Origin: RYN-230 sp963782185
GTDB taxonomy: Bacteria > Actinomycetota > Actinomycetes > Streptosporangiales > Streptosporangiaceae
DNA: 64,000 bases
NCBI GenBank assembly: GCA_963782185.1
Contig: CAWAJB010000036.1
Coordinates: forward strand, 1 to 64,000
Reading direction: 5' to 3'
Below the pieces are notes generated by a model. The model made no database searches. It was not told the origin of the DNA and saw nothing but the letters and a program-made list of their open reading frames with translations. Positions within the stretch are counted from its first letter, which is position 1. The number at the start of each line of letters is the position of its first letter. The translations under genes were made by a program, and so were the position numbers. This document shows, in pieces, positions 42,547 through 51,182 of the stretch.

Positions 42547-44442
42547 CTCGTCCTCGGGGGGCGTCGGCGTACTCCTCAGCCGGTCGAAGTGCGGCGAGGG
42601 GGCGGGTACCGGCGCCGGCATGGGCTGATGCGGCACGTGAATGGATCCGCTCGCGGACCCGGACGGCTGGTCACCGGACAGCTGGTCACCGGACGGCGGG
42701 TCACCGGAGGCCCCGCCCGCCGGCGGCTGCGCTCCTGATTCCGGGGCCGGCTCATCTGAGTCCGCGGCCGGCTCATCCGGTTCCGGGGCCTGCTCATCCG
42801 GTTCCGGGGCCTGCTCATCCGGTTCCGGGACCTGCTCATCCTGACCCCCACCGGGTGCCCCATCCGCGTGCTCTCGCGGCGCGAGGCCGGCGGTGGCTTC
42901 CTCGTCGCCGTCCTGTTCCAGTGCAACCTGCTCCTGGACGGCCTGCTCCTCTCCCGTGGGCTCCGGCCCGGCTCGTTGCTGATCGGCGGGCTCGGGTCCG
43001 CCCGCCTCCTGGTCTGCCGGGTGCTGGTCTGCCGGGTGCTGGTCCGCCGGGTGCTGGTCTGCCGGGCCGTGCTCAGTCAGTTCCGGTTCCGCGAGCCCAG
43101 TCCCCGGGTACCCAGTCCCCGGGTACCCAGTCCCCGGGTGCCCATTCTCAGCGGGAACCTGGTCTGCGGGCGCCGGCCCGCTGTCAGCGGGAACCTGGTC
43201 AGCGGGCGCCGGCCCGCTGTCAGCGGGAACCTGGTCAGCGGGCGCCGGCCCGCTGTCAGCGGGTCCACTGTCAGCGGGTCCACTGTCAGCGGGCCCACTG
43301 TCAGCGGGCCCGGCCTCTGCGGGCACGCTGCCAGCGGGCCCGGCCTCAGTGGGCACGCTGCCCGCGGGAGCGTCGCCACCCACCCCGGCACCCACCCCGG
43401 CGGGCGGTTCCGCCGGCACCGGGTGCTGCTCCGGACCTCCGTGAGGCCGGGTGGGCGATAGAGGTGTTCGTTGCGGCTGCTCTTCAACGGCAGCCGGGCG
43501 CGTCCCGTTGGTACGGGGAGCGGCACCCGGCCCGGCGGCCGGACCGGGCTCCGGGCCGGAGGAGCCCACCGGCTTGGGCGGACTCGCGGCGCCCGGCGGA
43601 GGTGTGGCCGGGGGCGGCGCGCCCGGCGACTGCGCATCAGTCTCTGGTGCGGGTGAATGGGGTAGCCGCGCGGCCGGGACGGTGCCGGTGGCCGTGCGGG
43701 CCGCGCTGGGCTGTGTCGCGGTCCGGGCGGGTGCGGGCTGCGGGGAAAGGCGGCGCCATTCCAGGATGTCCAGCCCGGCCCGGGCGGGGTCTGCCGGTCC
43801 GGCGGCGCCCGGCCCCGTATGTTCAGCCCCCGTGTTCTCGACCCCGGTGTTCTCCACACCGGTGTGCTCAGCCCCGGTGTGCCCAGCCCCGGCGTGCCCG
43901 GCCGCGGGGCCTTGCGGTGCCGTGCTTTCCGGCGCGCGGGGCGTGGCCAGCCCGGCGGTCTCGCTCACGTCCTCGCTGGCCCAGGCGGCCCGGGTGCGGC
44001 GGAAATGCCGCAGCATCGACAGCAGCAGGCTGAACGCCACCAGCAGGAGGACCCAGGGGAGCACGGCGATGGTCGCGGCGGCAGGTTTGCGGGGGATATG
44101 CGTGCCGGTCGCGTGCACCGCATCCGCGGCGGCCACCACGGCCAGCAGCACGAGCGTGGTCAGCCAGGCGTAGGTGCGGGGCCACCAGCCCGCGGCGCGC
44201 AGCGACAGCACCGCGGCGCAGGACACCACCAGCATCGCGTCGAAGATGACCGGGAAGATCCGGGCCATGCTGGCCGACACCCCGGCGGACCGCGCGATCC
44301 CGTGGATCCCCCCGTAGGAGAGCACGAACGCGGCCGCGGCCAGCACGATGACCCCGGTGATCGCGGCAATGAGCGCGACCAGGCGGAGCGCGGCGTAGGG
44401 GTCGCGCCCCCGTGAGCCGTTCGCTCGGGGATTGCCGTTCAT
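42529..44442 (-). CDS. DUF2637 membrane protein with a long repeat-rich cytoplasmic tail
   Basis: 637 residues. The first 155 contain four membrane helices of DUF2637 (LVALIAAITGVIVLAAAAFV, GIHGIARSAGVSASMARIFP, DAMLVVSCAAVL), an actinobacterial family sometimes linked to conjugative or integrative elements. The remaining 480 are low-complexity Pro/Ala/Glu/Gln with several repeat blocks: HTGAE/NTGVE, PADSG, APADQVPADSGP, YPGTG, DQHPA and EQAPEPD. No catalytic motif. No plasmid-transfer genes are near. Function unknown; the tail may be a flexible, crowding or binding segment. Confidence 0.75.
   Translation of the reverse strand: MNGNPRANGSRGRDPYAALRLVALIAAITGVIVLAAAAFVLSYGGIHGIARSAGVSASMARIFPVIFDAMLVVSCAAVLSLRAAGWWPRTYAWLTTLVLLAVVAAADAVHATGTHIPRKPAAATIAVLPWVLLLVAFSLLLSMLRHFRRTRAAWASEDVSETAGLATPRAPESTAPQGPAAGHAGAGHTGAEHTGVENTGVENTGAEHTGPGAAGPADPARAGLDILEWRRLSPQPAPARTATQPSAARTATGTVPAARLPHSPAPETDAQSPGAPPPATPPPGAASPPKPVGSSGPEPGPAAGPGAAPRTNGTRPAAVEEQPQRTPLSPTRPHGGPEQHPVPAEPPAGVGAGVGGDAPAGSVPTEAGPAGSVPAEAGPADSGPADSGPADSGPADSGPAPADQVPADSGPAPADQVPADSGPAPADQVPAENGHPGTGYPGTGYPGTGLAEPELTEHGPADQHPADQHPADQHPADQEAGGPEPADQQRAGPEPTGEEQAVQEQVALEQDGDEEATAGLAPREHADGAPGGGQDEQVPEPDEQAPEPDEQAPEPDEPAADSDEPAPESGAQPPAGGASGDPPSGDQLSGDQPSGSASGSIHVPHQPMPAPVPAPSPHFDRLRSTPTPPEDEPDPDA
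42765..43890. repeat. Cluster of in-frame coding repeats in the DUF2637 tail
   Basis: Separate arrays: a 21-bp unit (CTCATCCGGTTCCGGGGCCTG) three times near 42770-42835; a 15-bp unit (GCCGGGTGCTGGTCT) near 43015-43065; a 15-bp unit (GGTACCCAGTCCCCG) near 43105-43140; a 36-bp unit three times near 43150-43258; a 15-bp unit (CAGCGGGTCCACTGT) near 43257-43315; and a 15-bp unit near 43820-43890. All are multiples of three. Confidence 0.85.
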
Positions 44443-44975
44443 CGGTGCCTACGTCGTCCTTCCTGCGGTAATGCTCTGTGACTCCCGGCCACGACCAGGG
44501 GACTGGGAATCGGTGCGCGACTGCCGCAACCGCCGCGGTGGCCGCCCGCGCCGACGGCCGCCGGCGCGGGCGGCCATGCCGGACCGGAATGCGAGCGGCC
44601 CGCCGCCCGCGGGCCCGCCCGCGTGATCTTTGCCGTCTGCGGTCGAACGCCTCGGCCATCTCACGTCTGTCTCTGCTGTCTAACGTCAAGGGAGACGATA
44701 TTGCGTACAGCCCGCGGACTGGGGATATTCGAGGCAAGCCCAGGTACACGGCGTGTTGCAAGCCCGGCCGGACCTGGGCATTCCCCGCACGCCCAGGGGG
44801 CCTGCGGCGGCCCCGGCCGGGCCATCGGCCCGCGGAGCTCCGCGCGGGGCCGCCGGCCCGAGAGCAGGCGGGCTGGCAGCCCGAGAGCAGGCGGGGCTGC
44901 CGGCCGGAGGCCAGGCGGCGTGCCGCCCGCCGCTGGGCCGCCCGGGCAGGCCACCTGATCCCGTAGCCTTGCTGC
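44443..44975. other. Gene-free region upstream of cysS
   Basis: 533 bases between divergent DUF2637 and cysS. An AT-richer part at 44690-44765 with two GATATT copies (44696, 44728) may hold promoters. A direct repeat GAGAGCAGGCGGG occurs twice near 44861-44896. The remainder is GC-rich low-complexity DNA without a supported gene. Confidence 0.4.
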
Positions 44976-46370
44976 GTGACGCTCCGCCTCTACGACACTG
45001 CCGCGCGCGCGGTGCGCGACTTCACGCCGGTGACGCCCGGCCAGGCGTCGCTGTACCTGTGCGGGGCCACGGTGCAGGCGCCGCCGCACATCGGGCACAT
45101 CAGGTCGGGCGTGGTTTTCGACATCCTCACCCGCTGGCTGCGCGCCAGTGGCTACCAGGTCACGTTCTGCCGGAACGTGACCGACATCGACGACAAGATC
45201 ATCCGGGTCGCCGCGGAGCAGGGCGTTCCCTGGTGGCTGGTGGCCCAGCGCAACGAGCGGGCGTTCAGCCGCGCCTACGCGGTGCTGGGGTGCGTGCCCC
45301 CCGACGTCGAGCCCCGGGCGACCGGGCACGTGCCCGAGATGATCACGCTGATGCACCGCCTCATCGGCACCGGGCACGCCTACGCCGCTGGCGGTGGCGT
45401 CTACTTCGATGTCCGCTCGTACCCGGCTTACGGCTCGCTGTCCGGACAGCGGGTGGACCACATGCGCCCCGCCGACGACACCGAGCCCAACGACGCCAAG
45501 CGTGACCCGCGCGACTTCGCGCTGTGGAAGGGCGCCAAGCCCGGGGAGCCCGCGTGGGACACCCCCTGGGGCCCGGGCCGGCCTGGCTGGCATCTGGAGT
45601 GCTCGGCCATGGCCACCAGGTACCTGGGGCCCACGTTCGACATCCACGGCGGCGGGCTGGACCTGGTCTTCCCGCACCACGAGAACGAGATCGCCCAGTC
45701 CCGCGCCGCCGGCGACGGCTTCGCCCAGTACTGGCTGCACAACGGGCTGGTCGGGGTGGCCGGGGAGAAGATGAGCAAGTCCCTCGGCAACTCCCTGCTG
45801 GTGGACGCCATGGTGACCCAGGTGCGGCCCGTGGAGTTGCGGTACTACCTGGGACAGGCGCATTACCGCTCAGGGATCGAGTACTCGCCGGAAGCGCTGG
45901 ATGAGGCAGTCGCCGCCTACCGCCGGATCGAGAACTTCGTCACCCGGGCGGCGGAGATCAGCCCGCAGGCCGGGGCGGGCGCCGACCTGCCTGCCGCGTT
46001 CCGGGCCGCCATGGACGACGATCTGGCCGTGCCGCAGGCCCTGGCGGTCGTGCACGACACGGTCCGGGCCGGCAACAACGCGCTGGCCGCGGGCGACACC
46101 GCCGCAGCCTCGGCCGCGCTGGGCGACGTCCGGGCCATGCTGGCCGTGCTCGGCCTCGACCCGCTGTCTGACCCCTGGGCGTCGGCCAGCCCCGGTGACG
46201 ACCTGCACGCGGTGGTCAGCGCGCTGGTCACGGTGGCCCTCACGCAGCGGCAGGCCGCCCGCGAGCGCCGCGACTACGCGGCCGCCGACGCGATCCGGGA
46301 CGACCTGCACGCGGCGGGCATCCTCATCGAGGACACCCCCCAGGGGCCGCGCTGGGAGCTGAAGCGGTGA
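44976..46370 (+). CDS. cysS: Cysteinyl-tRNA synthetase
   Basis: 464 residues, class I synthetase. HIGH motif in PPHIGHIRSG, KMSKS in EKMSKSLGNSL, and zinc ligands in LCGATV, WHLECSAM and HHENEIAQS. It charges tRNA-Cys. Paralogous MshC would lack this context and length; the adjacency to ispF-region and the methyltransferase supports CysS. Start is GTG at 44976. The stop overlaps the next start (GTGA). Confidence 0.95.
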   Translation: MTLRLYDTAARAVRDFTPVTPGQASLYLCGATVQAPPHIGHIRSGVVFDILTRWLRASGYQVTFCRNVTDIDDKIIRVAAEQGVPWWLVAQRNERAFSRAYAVLGCVPPDVEPRATGHVPEMITLMHRLIGTGHAYAAGGGVYFDVRSYPAYGSLSGQRVDHMRPADDTEPNDAKRDPRDFALWKGAKPGEPAWDTPWGPGRPGWHLECSAMATRYLGPTFDIHGGGLDLVFPHHENEIAQSRAAGDGFAQYWLHNGLVGVAGEKMSKSLGNSLLVDAMVTQVRPVELRYYLGQAHYRSGIEYSPEALDEAVAAYRRIENFVTRAAEISPQAGAGADLPAAFRAAMDDDLAVPQALAVVHDTVRAGNNALAAGDTAAASAALGDVRAMLAVLGLDPLSDPWASASPGDDLHAVVSALVTVALTQRQAARERRDYAAADAIRDDLHAAGILIEDTPQGPRWELKR

Positions 46371-47413
46371 GCGGCGGAGCCGAGGGCGGATCGGCCCGGC
46401 CCAGCCGGGGCGGGCGGACCAAGTCCGGCAAGCCGCGGCCCGGTACCGGCGGCTACGGCAAGCGGAAGCTCGAGGGCAAGGGCCCGACCCCGCCCGCTCA
46501 CCTGCGGCCCGGCCACCCGGCGCAGCGGCGGGCGGCCGCGAAGGCGGCGGGGCGCGCTGGCCGCGGCGCGCCGCCTCCCGACGGTTCCCGGTCTGACCGG
46601 GCAGCCGACCGTGACAGCCGTGCCCCGGAGCGGGGTGGCCGTGCCGCCGATCGGGCCCGCGGCGCCGGCGACGCTCCCGAGGTGGTGGCCGGCCGCAACG
46701 CGGTGCTGGAGTCCCTGCGCGCCCGCGTTCCCGCCACCGCCCTCTACGCAGGCCCCCGGGACGGCTCCGACCCGCGGTTCAACGAGGTGATCCGGCTCGC
46801 CGCCGACACGGGGATCCCGGTGATCGAGGCGGGCCGGCCCGAACTCGACCGGCTGACCGGCGGTGCGGTGCACCAGAGCCTGGCCCTGAAGGTCCGCCCC
46901 TATGACTACGCCCACCCCGGCGACCTGCTGCAGCGTGCCCGGGCGCGCGGCGAGGAACCGCTGATCGTGGCGCTGGACGCGGTTACCGACCCGCGCAACC
47001 TCGGCGCGATCGTCCGCTCAGTCGCGGCGTTCGGCGGCCACGGCGTGCTGGTGCCGGCCCGGCGCAGCGCGCACGTGAGCGCGGGAGCCTGGAAGGCGTC
47101 GGCCGGGGCGCTGGCCCGGGTGCCCGTGGCCTGGGCCCCGAACCTGGTCCGCGCGCTCACCTCCTACCAGGAGGCGGGCCTGTTCGTGGCGGGTCTCGAT
47201 GCCGGGGGCGACACCGATATCGGCGACCTGGGCGTGGCCGACGGCCCGCTCGTGCTCGTGGTCGGCTCGGAGGGCCGGGGCCTGTCCCGCCTGGTCGCCC
47301 AGCGCTGCGACGTGCTGGTGCGGATCCCCATCGCGGCGCAGACCGAGTCGCTCAACGCCGGCGTGGCGGCCGGCATCGCCCTGCACGAGGTAGCCACCCG
47401 CCGCGCTCACTAA
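46367..47413 (+). CDS. rlmB: TrmH/RlmB-family 23S rRNA 2'-O-methyltransferase
   Basis: 348 residues. After a 105-residue basic Arg/Gly-rich extension, a SpoU substrate-binding domain (VVAGRNAVLESLRA) leads to the SPOUT knot motifs NLGAIVRSVAAFG, LVLVVGSEGRGLSRL and SLNAGVAAGIALHEV. It uses SAM to methylate a guanosine ribose in rRNA or tRNA; the G2251 specificity is inferred from RlmB. The gene overlaps cysS by 4 bp, a conserved actinobacterial pair. Confidence 0.9.
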   Translation: MSGGAEGGSARPSRGGRTKSGKPRPGTGGYGKRKLEGKGPTPPAHLRPGHPAQRRAAAKAAGRAGRGAPPPDGSRSDRAADRDSRAPERGGRAADRARGAGDAPEVVAGRNAVLESLRARVPATALYAGPRDGSDPRFNEVIRLAADTGIPVIEAGRPELDRLTGGAVHQSLALKVRPYDYAHPGDLLQRARARGEEPLIVALDAVTDPRNLGAIVRSVAAFGGHGVLVPARRSAHVSAGAWKASAGALARVPVAWAPNLVRALTSYQEAGLFVAGLDAGGDTDIGDLGVADGPLVLVVGSEGRGLSRLVAQRCDVLVRIPIAAQTESLNAGVAAGIALHEVATRRAH

Positions 47414-47429
47414 GGTCTCGCCAGGAGAG

Positions 47430-48419
47430 GTGACCGTGGACCGGTTGCGGATCGGGACGCTGGGTGCCGCGCGGATCACCCCGGGCGCGCTGCTCAAGCC
47501 CGCGCGCCAGATCCCCGGGATCACGGTGGCCGCGGTGGCCGCGCGTGATCCGGAGCAGGCCCGGCGGTTCGCGGAGAAGTACCGCATCCGCCGGGTGCAC
47601 GACTCCTACCAGGAACTGATCGACGATCCCGCCATCGACGCGATCTACAACCCGCTGCCCAACTCCCTGCACGCGCAGTGGACGCTGCGGGCCATCGAGG
47701 CGGGCAAGCACGTGCTGTGCGAGAAGCCGTTCACCGCGAACGCCGACGAGGCGGCCCGGGTCGCCGCCGCGGCCCGGGCATCCGGGCTGGTCGTGATGGA
47801 AGCCTTTCACTACCGCTACCATCCGCTGGCCCGCCGGATGCAGGACGTGGTGCTGGGCGGGGAGATCGGCCCGCTGCGCTACCTGGAAGCCTCGCTGTGC
47901 TTCCCGCTGCCGCGCTTCTCCGACATCCGCTACTCCTACGCCCTGGCCGGCGGGGCGACCATGGACGCCGGCTGCTACGCGATCAACTGGCTGCGCATGC
48001 TCGGCCCCGGCGAGCCCGAGGTGCTGTCCGCCCGGGCCAGGCTGCACGGCCCGGACGTGGACCGGGCGATGTCCGCCTCGTTCCGGTTCGACGGCGGGGT
48101 ACTGGGCCGGATGACCACGTCACTGTGGTCCGGCCAGGTGCTGCGGCTGGGCGCGAAGGCGGTCGGGGACGCGGGCGTGATGCGGGTCTTCAACTACGTC
48201 TCGCCGCAGCGCTACAACCGGCTGACCGTGATCGCCGACGGCTACACCCGGCGGGAGCGGGTCAGCGGTGAGCCGAGTTACACCTACCAGTTGCGGGCGT
48301 TCGCCGCCGCGGTCCGGCACGGGGATCCGGTGCTCACCACGCCCGAGGACGCGGTGGCCAACATGACCGTGATCGACGCGGTGTACGAGGCCGCGGGCCT
48401 GCCCCGGCGCGGGGCCTGA
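47430..48419 (+). CDS. Gfo/Idh/MocA-family oxidoreductase
   Basis: 329 residues. The N-terminal Rossmann fold (RIGTLGAARITPGALLKPAR) and the EKPF motif (GKHVLCEKPFTANADEA) are typical; the C-terminal domain has GGATMDAGCYAINWLR with the conserved Asp and Tyr. Such enzymes use NAD(P) to oxidise sugars or diols, or act as dihydrodiol/glucose-fructose-type dehydrogenases; substrate unknown. AGGAGAGG lies just upstream of the GTG start. Confidence 0.85.
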   Translation: MTVDRLRIGTLGAARITPGALLKPARQIPGITVAAVAARDPEQARRFAEKYRIRRVHDSYQELIDDPAIDAIYNPLPNSLHAQWTLRAIEAGKHVLCEKPFTANADEAARVAAAARASGLVVMEAFHYRYHPLARRMQDVVLGGEIGPLRYLEASLCFPLPRFSDIRYSYALAGGATMDAGCYAINWLRMLGPGEPEVLSARARLHGPDVDRAMSASFRFDGGVLGRMTTSLWSGQVLRLGAKAVGDAGVMRVFNYVSPQRYNRLTVIADGYTRRERVSGEPSYTYQLRAFAAAVRHGDPVLTTPEDAVANMTVIDAVYEAAGLPRRGA

Positions 48420-48469
48420 GTCCGGGGCCTCCGGCGGGGCGTTGGCAGTGGGCCGGCAGGCGCGCTATC

Positions 48470-48484
48470 GTTCGCAATGTGAAC
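48470..48484 (+). promoter_or_regulatory. Candidate IclR-family operator
   Basis: GTTCGCAATGTGAAC is an imperfect 15-bp palindrome with GTTC/GAAC ends, like the GTTCG-type sites bound by PcaR/PobR relatives. It lies 10-25 bases before the IclR-type start, suggesting self-regulation. Confidence 0.35.
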
Positions 48485-48494
48485 ACATCAGGCC

Positions 48495-49391
48495 GTGGTG
48501 CCACCGTGGAGGAGCCGGAGGAGCCAGGGACAGGGCCAGCGGACGGGGTCCGGGGCGGCTGACGGGGAGCCCGGGCCGACTGCCCCCGCCCGGCCTGCGC
48601 CCGGCCGCCGGACGGACTTCGTCCAGTCCCTCGACCGGGGGCTGGCCGTGATCCGGTGCTTCTCCTCCGAGCGGCCGTCGCTGACGCTGTCCGAGGTGGC
48701 CGAGCGGACCGGGCTGACCCGGGCGGCCGCCCGCCGCTTCCTGCTCACCCTGCAGGAACTCGGTTACGTGGGGAGTACGGGACGGCAGTTCTCGCTGCGG
48801 CCCCGGGTGCTCGCGCTCGGCTACGCGTACCTGTCGTCGTTCAGCGTGGCCCAGATCGCGCAGCCGCACCTGGAGGACCTCGCCGAGGAACTGCACGAGT
48901 CCTGCTCGGTGAGCGTGCTCGACGGGGACGACATCGTGTACGTGGCGCGCGCCTCCGCCAACCGGATCATGACGATCGCGCTCACCGTGGGTACCCGGCT
49001 GCCGCCCTACCCGACGTCGATGGGGCGGGTCCTGCTGGCCAGCCTGCCCGCCAGCGAACTCGACGCGCACCTGCAGCGCACCAGCCTGCTCAAACTGACC
49101 GAGCGCACGGTGGTGGACGAGGCCGAGCTGCGGCAGATCCTGGTCACGGTGGCCGCGCAGGGCTGGGCCGCGGTGGACCAGGAACTGGAGGCCGGGGTCC
49201 GGTCGATCGCGGTGCCCATCCGCGATAGCTCGGGCCGGGTGGTCGCGGCCATTAACGCCAGCGCGCACGCGGCCCGGGTGCCGATGCGCACCCTGGAGAG
49301 GCAGTTCCTGCCCCGGCTGCTGGACGCTGCGCAGCAGATCAACGCCGAACTCGCCACCCGGATGGCGGTCGGTGCCAGGGCGGCCCGCTGA
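48495..49391 (+). CDS. IclR-family transcriptional regulator (PcaR/PobR-like)
   Basis: 298 residues. A winged helix (SLDRGLAVIRCFSSERPSLT, LTRAAARRFLLTLQELGYV) is followed by the IclR effector-binding domain (IAQPHLEDLAEELHESCSVS, RVLLASLP, GWAAVDQELEAGVRSIAVPI). This subgroup controls aromatic acid (protocatechuate, hydroxybenzoate) catabolism, but no such genes are nearby, so the effector is unknown. The first 40 residues are Arg/Gly/Pro-rich and the start is uncertain. Confidence 0.85.
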   Translation: MVPPWRSRRSQGQGQRTGSGAADGEPGPTAPARPAPGRRTDFVQSLDRGLAVIRCFSSERPSLTLSEVAERTGLTRAAARRFLLTLQELGYVGSTGRQFSLRPRVLALGYAYLSSFSVAQIAQPHLEDLAEELHESCSVSVLDGDDIVYVARASANRIMTIALTVGTRLPPYPTSMGRVLLASLPASELDAHLQRTSLLKLTERTVVDEAELRQILVTVAAQGWAAVDQELEAGVRSIAVPIRDSSGRVVAAINASAHAARVPMRTLERQFLPRLLDAAQQINAELATRMAVGARAAR

Positions 49392-49393
49392 GC

Positions 49394-49627
49394 TCAGGCG
49401 TGGGCGCGGATGTAGCTGGACAGCGCGGCGGCGGTGGCCGGTGCCGGGCCGGCCAGCCCGGGCGCTGTGGACACGCCGGCCGGGAACTGCCGGGACACCA
49501 GCTCGGCGTGGAGGGACACGTTGCCGCTGTCGCTGTACAGGTAGCCGAGCATGTGATCGAACGACCGGTTCTCCAGCATCAGCACCACGACGTGCTCGAC
49601 CGAGGACAGGCTGTTCTCACCGGGCAT
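49394..49627 (-). pseudogene. N-terminal remnant of a phosphoesterase/phospholipase C
   Basis: ATG 49627, five bases after GGAGG, starts 77 residues. Residues 1-35 (SSVEHVVVLMLENRSFDHML then GYLYSDSGNVS) are the highly conserved N-terminus of the PF04185 phosphoesterase family (phospholipase C/acid phosphatase), including the catalytic ENRSFDH. Family members have about 400-550 residues, so nearly everything else is lost. The last 40 residues may include the old C-terminus. It cannot be active. Confidence 0.7.
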
Positions 49628-49751
49628 CGCTGCCTCCGTTGGTGCGGGGAATCGGGGGTAATCCGCGGCCGGGCCATGCCTCACGCGCGCGCACCAACGT
49701 GGCATGCTGGCGCCCGGCTGCGCAGCGACGCAGCCCGGTAGGGTCATGAAG

Positions 49752-49816
49752 ATCCACCTCAGTCATCCACCTCAGTCATCCACCTCAGTCATCCACCTCA
49801 GTCATCCACCTCAGTC
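49752..49816. repeat. 13-bp tandem repeat, five perfect copies, in the leader of the MBL gene
   Basis: ATCCACCTCAGTC repeated five times exactly, ending 13 bases before the ATG at 49830. The unit lacks the G/C skew of the surroundings. It occupies the likely 5' untranslated region or core promoter. Confidence 0.95.
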
Positions 49817-49829
49817 AGGGAGAGGGCAC

Positions 49830-50465
49830 ATGCTGCTGACCAAGCTCGAGCACGCCTGCGTCAGGCTGGAGAAGGACGGAGCCACGCTGGTCATCGATCC
49901 GGCGGCGTGGAGCATGCCGCGGGCCCTCGAGGGTGCCAGCGCGGTGCTCGTCACGCACGAGCACTTCGACCACTTCGACGCCGACGGCCTGCGCGCCGCG
50001 CTCACCGCGGACCCGGGCCTGCAGCTGTGGACCAACACGTCGGTGGCCAGCGAGTTCGCCGGGTTCAGCAACCAGCAGGTGCACGTGGTGGACGAGGGCG
50101 ACACGTTCACCGCGGCCGGCTTCGATGTGCACACCTACGGGCACCTGCACGCGGTGCTGCACCGGGACATCCCGGTGATCGAGAACACCGGGTTCCTGAT
50201 TGACGGCTCGGTCTTCCACCCGGGTGACTCGTTCACGGTGCCGCAGGACCCGGTGCAGACCCTGCTGCTGCCCGCGAGCGGGCCCTGGCTCAAGACGGGC
50301 GAGATGATCGACTATGCGCGCGAGGTCGCCCCGCAGCGCGGGCTCGTCATCCATGACGCCCTGTTCGGCGACGTCGGCCTCATGGTGCTGGACAACTTCC
50401 TGCCGATGTGCGGGAAGGAGGACAGCTTCTCCCGGGTTGACGTGGGGGCCACGGTCGAGATCTGA
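49830..50465 (+). CDS. Metallo-beta-lactamase-fold hydrolase, UlaG-like
   Basis: ATG 49830 (AGGGAGAGGG upstream) gives 211 residues. The metal motif is VTHEHFDHFD (HxHxDH-like, with Glu in place of the first loop residue), followed by His residues in YGHLHAVL and VFHPGDSF. This is the short MBL-fold subgroup related to UlaG lactonases; substrate unknown. The longer frame to 49704 reads through the tandem repeats and is rejected. Confidence 0.82.
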   Translation: MLLTKLEHACVRLEKDGATLVIDPAAWSMPRALEGASAVLVTHEHFDHFDADGLRAALTADPGLQLWTNTSVASEFAGFSNQQVHVVDEGDTFTAAGFDVHTYGHLHAVLHRDIPVIENTGFLIDGSVFHPGDSFTVPQDPVQTLLLPASGPWLKTGEMIDYAREVAPQRGLVIHDALFGDVGLMVLDNFLPMCGKEDSFSRVDVGATVEI

Positions 50466-50474
50466 CCGGGTGCT

Positions 50475-51119
50475 TCAGCCAGCCGGGGAGAGCAGGCCGT
50501 CGGCGTCCGGCCTCCCCGGCGTGGCGGACCCGTCCCGCCAGTCCCGGCCCTCCTGGTACAGCCGCTCCACCTCGGGCCCGCGCAGGCCGGGCAGCCGGGG
50601 CGCGATCCGGTAACCCAGCCCGGACTGCAGGTAGGCCAGGTGCCGGTAGCCGTCCGGGAACCGGGCCAGCTGTCCCGGGTCGAGGGTGAGCCGGGCGCCG
50701 GGGGCGACCGGGTCGAGCCGGTCCTTCTCGTAGATGGGCTGCCGCCGGACGATGCCCCAGACCCCGGCGCGCTTCTCGAGGAAGTCGTAGAAGCGCCCGG
50801 TGCAGGTGACGTCGACGGTAATCCCGTGCACGGCGGCCCGCTGCTGGATGGTCATCTTGGTCTGGGCGACAGCCCGGTCACCAGCCACGTCGCAGCGCGA
50901 CCCCCCCAGGAAGTGCAGGATGCTGACACCCGCGGCGAACCCGTCCCGGCTGGCCTGGATGAAATCCGCGGCCGGTCCCTGAAACCAGGTGGCCGTCATC
51001 CAGCCGCCGGAGTGCCATACCGATGCGAAGCCGGCCCAGTCGCCGGCGTCCCTGGTCAGCGCCCACTTATCGACCAGCTGGCGGATCCGGAACTCCTCCG
51101 CCTCCTGTTCAGTCAGCAT
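50475..51119 (-). CDS. SnoaL-like (NTF2-fold) protein
   Basis: 214 residues. An alpha/beta cone (EFRIRQLVDKWALTRDAGDW, VDVTCTGRFYDFLEKRAGVW) marks the SnoaL_4/NTF2-like superfamily, which includes ring-closing polyketide cyclases, ketosteroid isomerases and aromatic dioxygenase beta-like proteins. The 65-residue C-terminal extension ends with a Tyr/Arg-rich segment. No aromatic oxygenase is nearby, so the ligand is unknown. ATG start, divergent from the GAF protein. Confidence 0.75.
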   Translation of the reverse strand: MLTEQEAEEFRIRQLVDKWALTRDAGDWAGFASVWHSGGWMTATWFQGPAADFIQASRDGFAAGVSILHFLGGSRCDVAGDRAVAQTKMTIQQRAAVHGITVDVTCTGRFYDFLEKRAGVWGIVRRQPIYEKDRLDPVAPGARLTLDPGQLARFPDGYRHLAYLQSGLGYRIAPRLPGLRGPEVERLYQEGRDWRDGSATPGRPDADGLLSPAG

Positions 51120-51182
51120 GTCGGCCCCTATGCACGTCCGGCCCCTCAGTTTGAGGCCATTCTCCCGGGGCAGTCTGCCTCG

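Noticed and set aside
42438..44033. 531-residue plus-strand frame over the DUF2637 gene
   Set aside because: Consists of antisense translations of the coding repeats (Pro/Ala/Arg strings); the minus strand has the membrane helices and family match.
43471..44442. DUF2637 protein as proof of an integrative conjugative element
   Set aside because: No integrase, relaxase, FtsK-like or attachment site was seen in the window.
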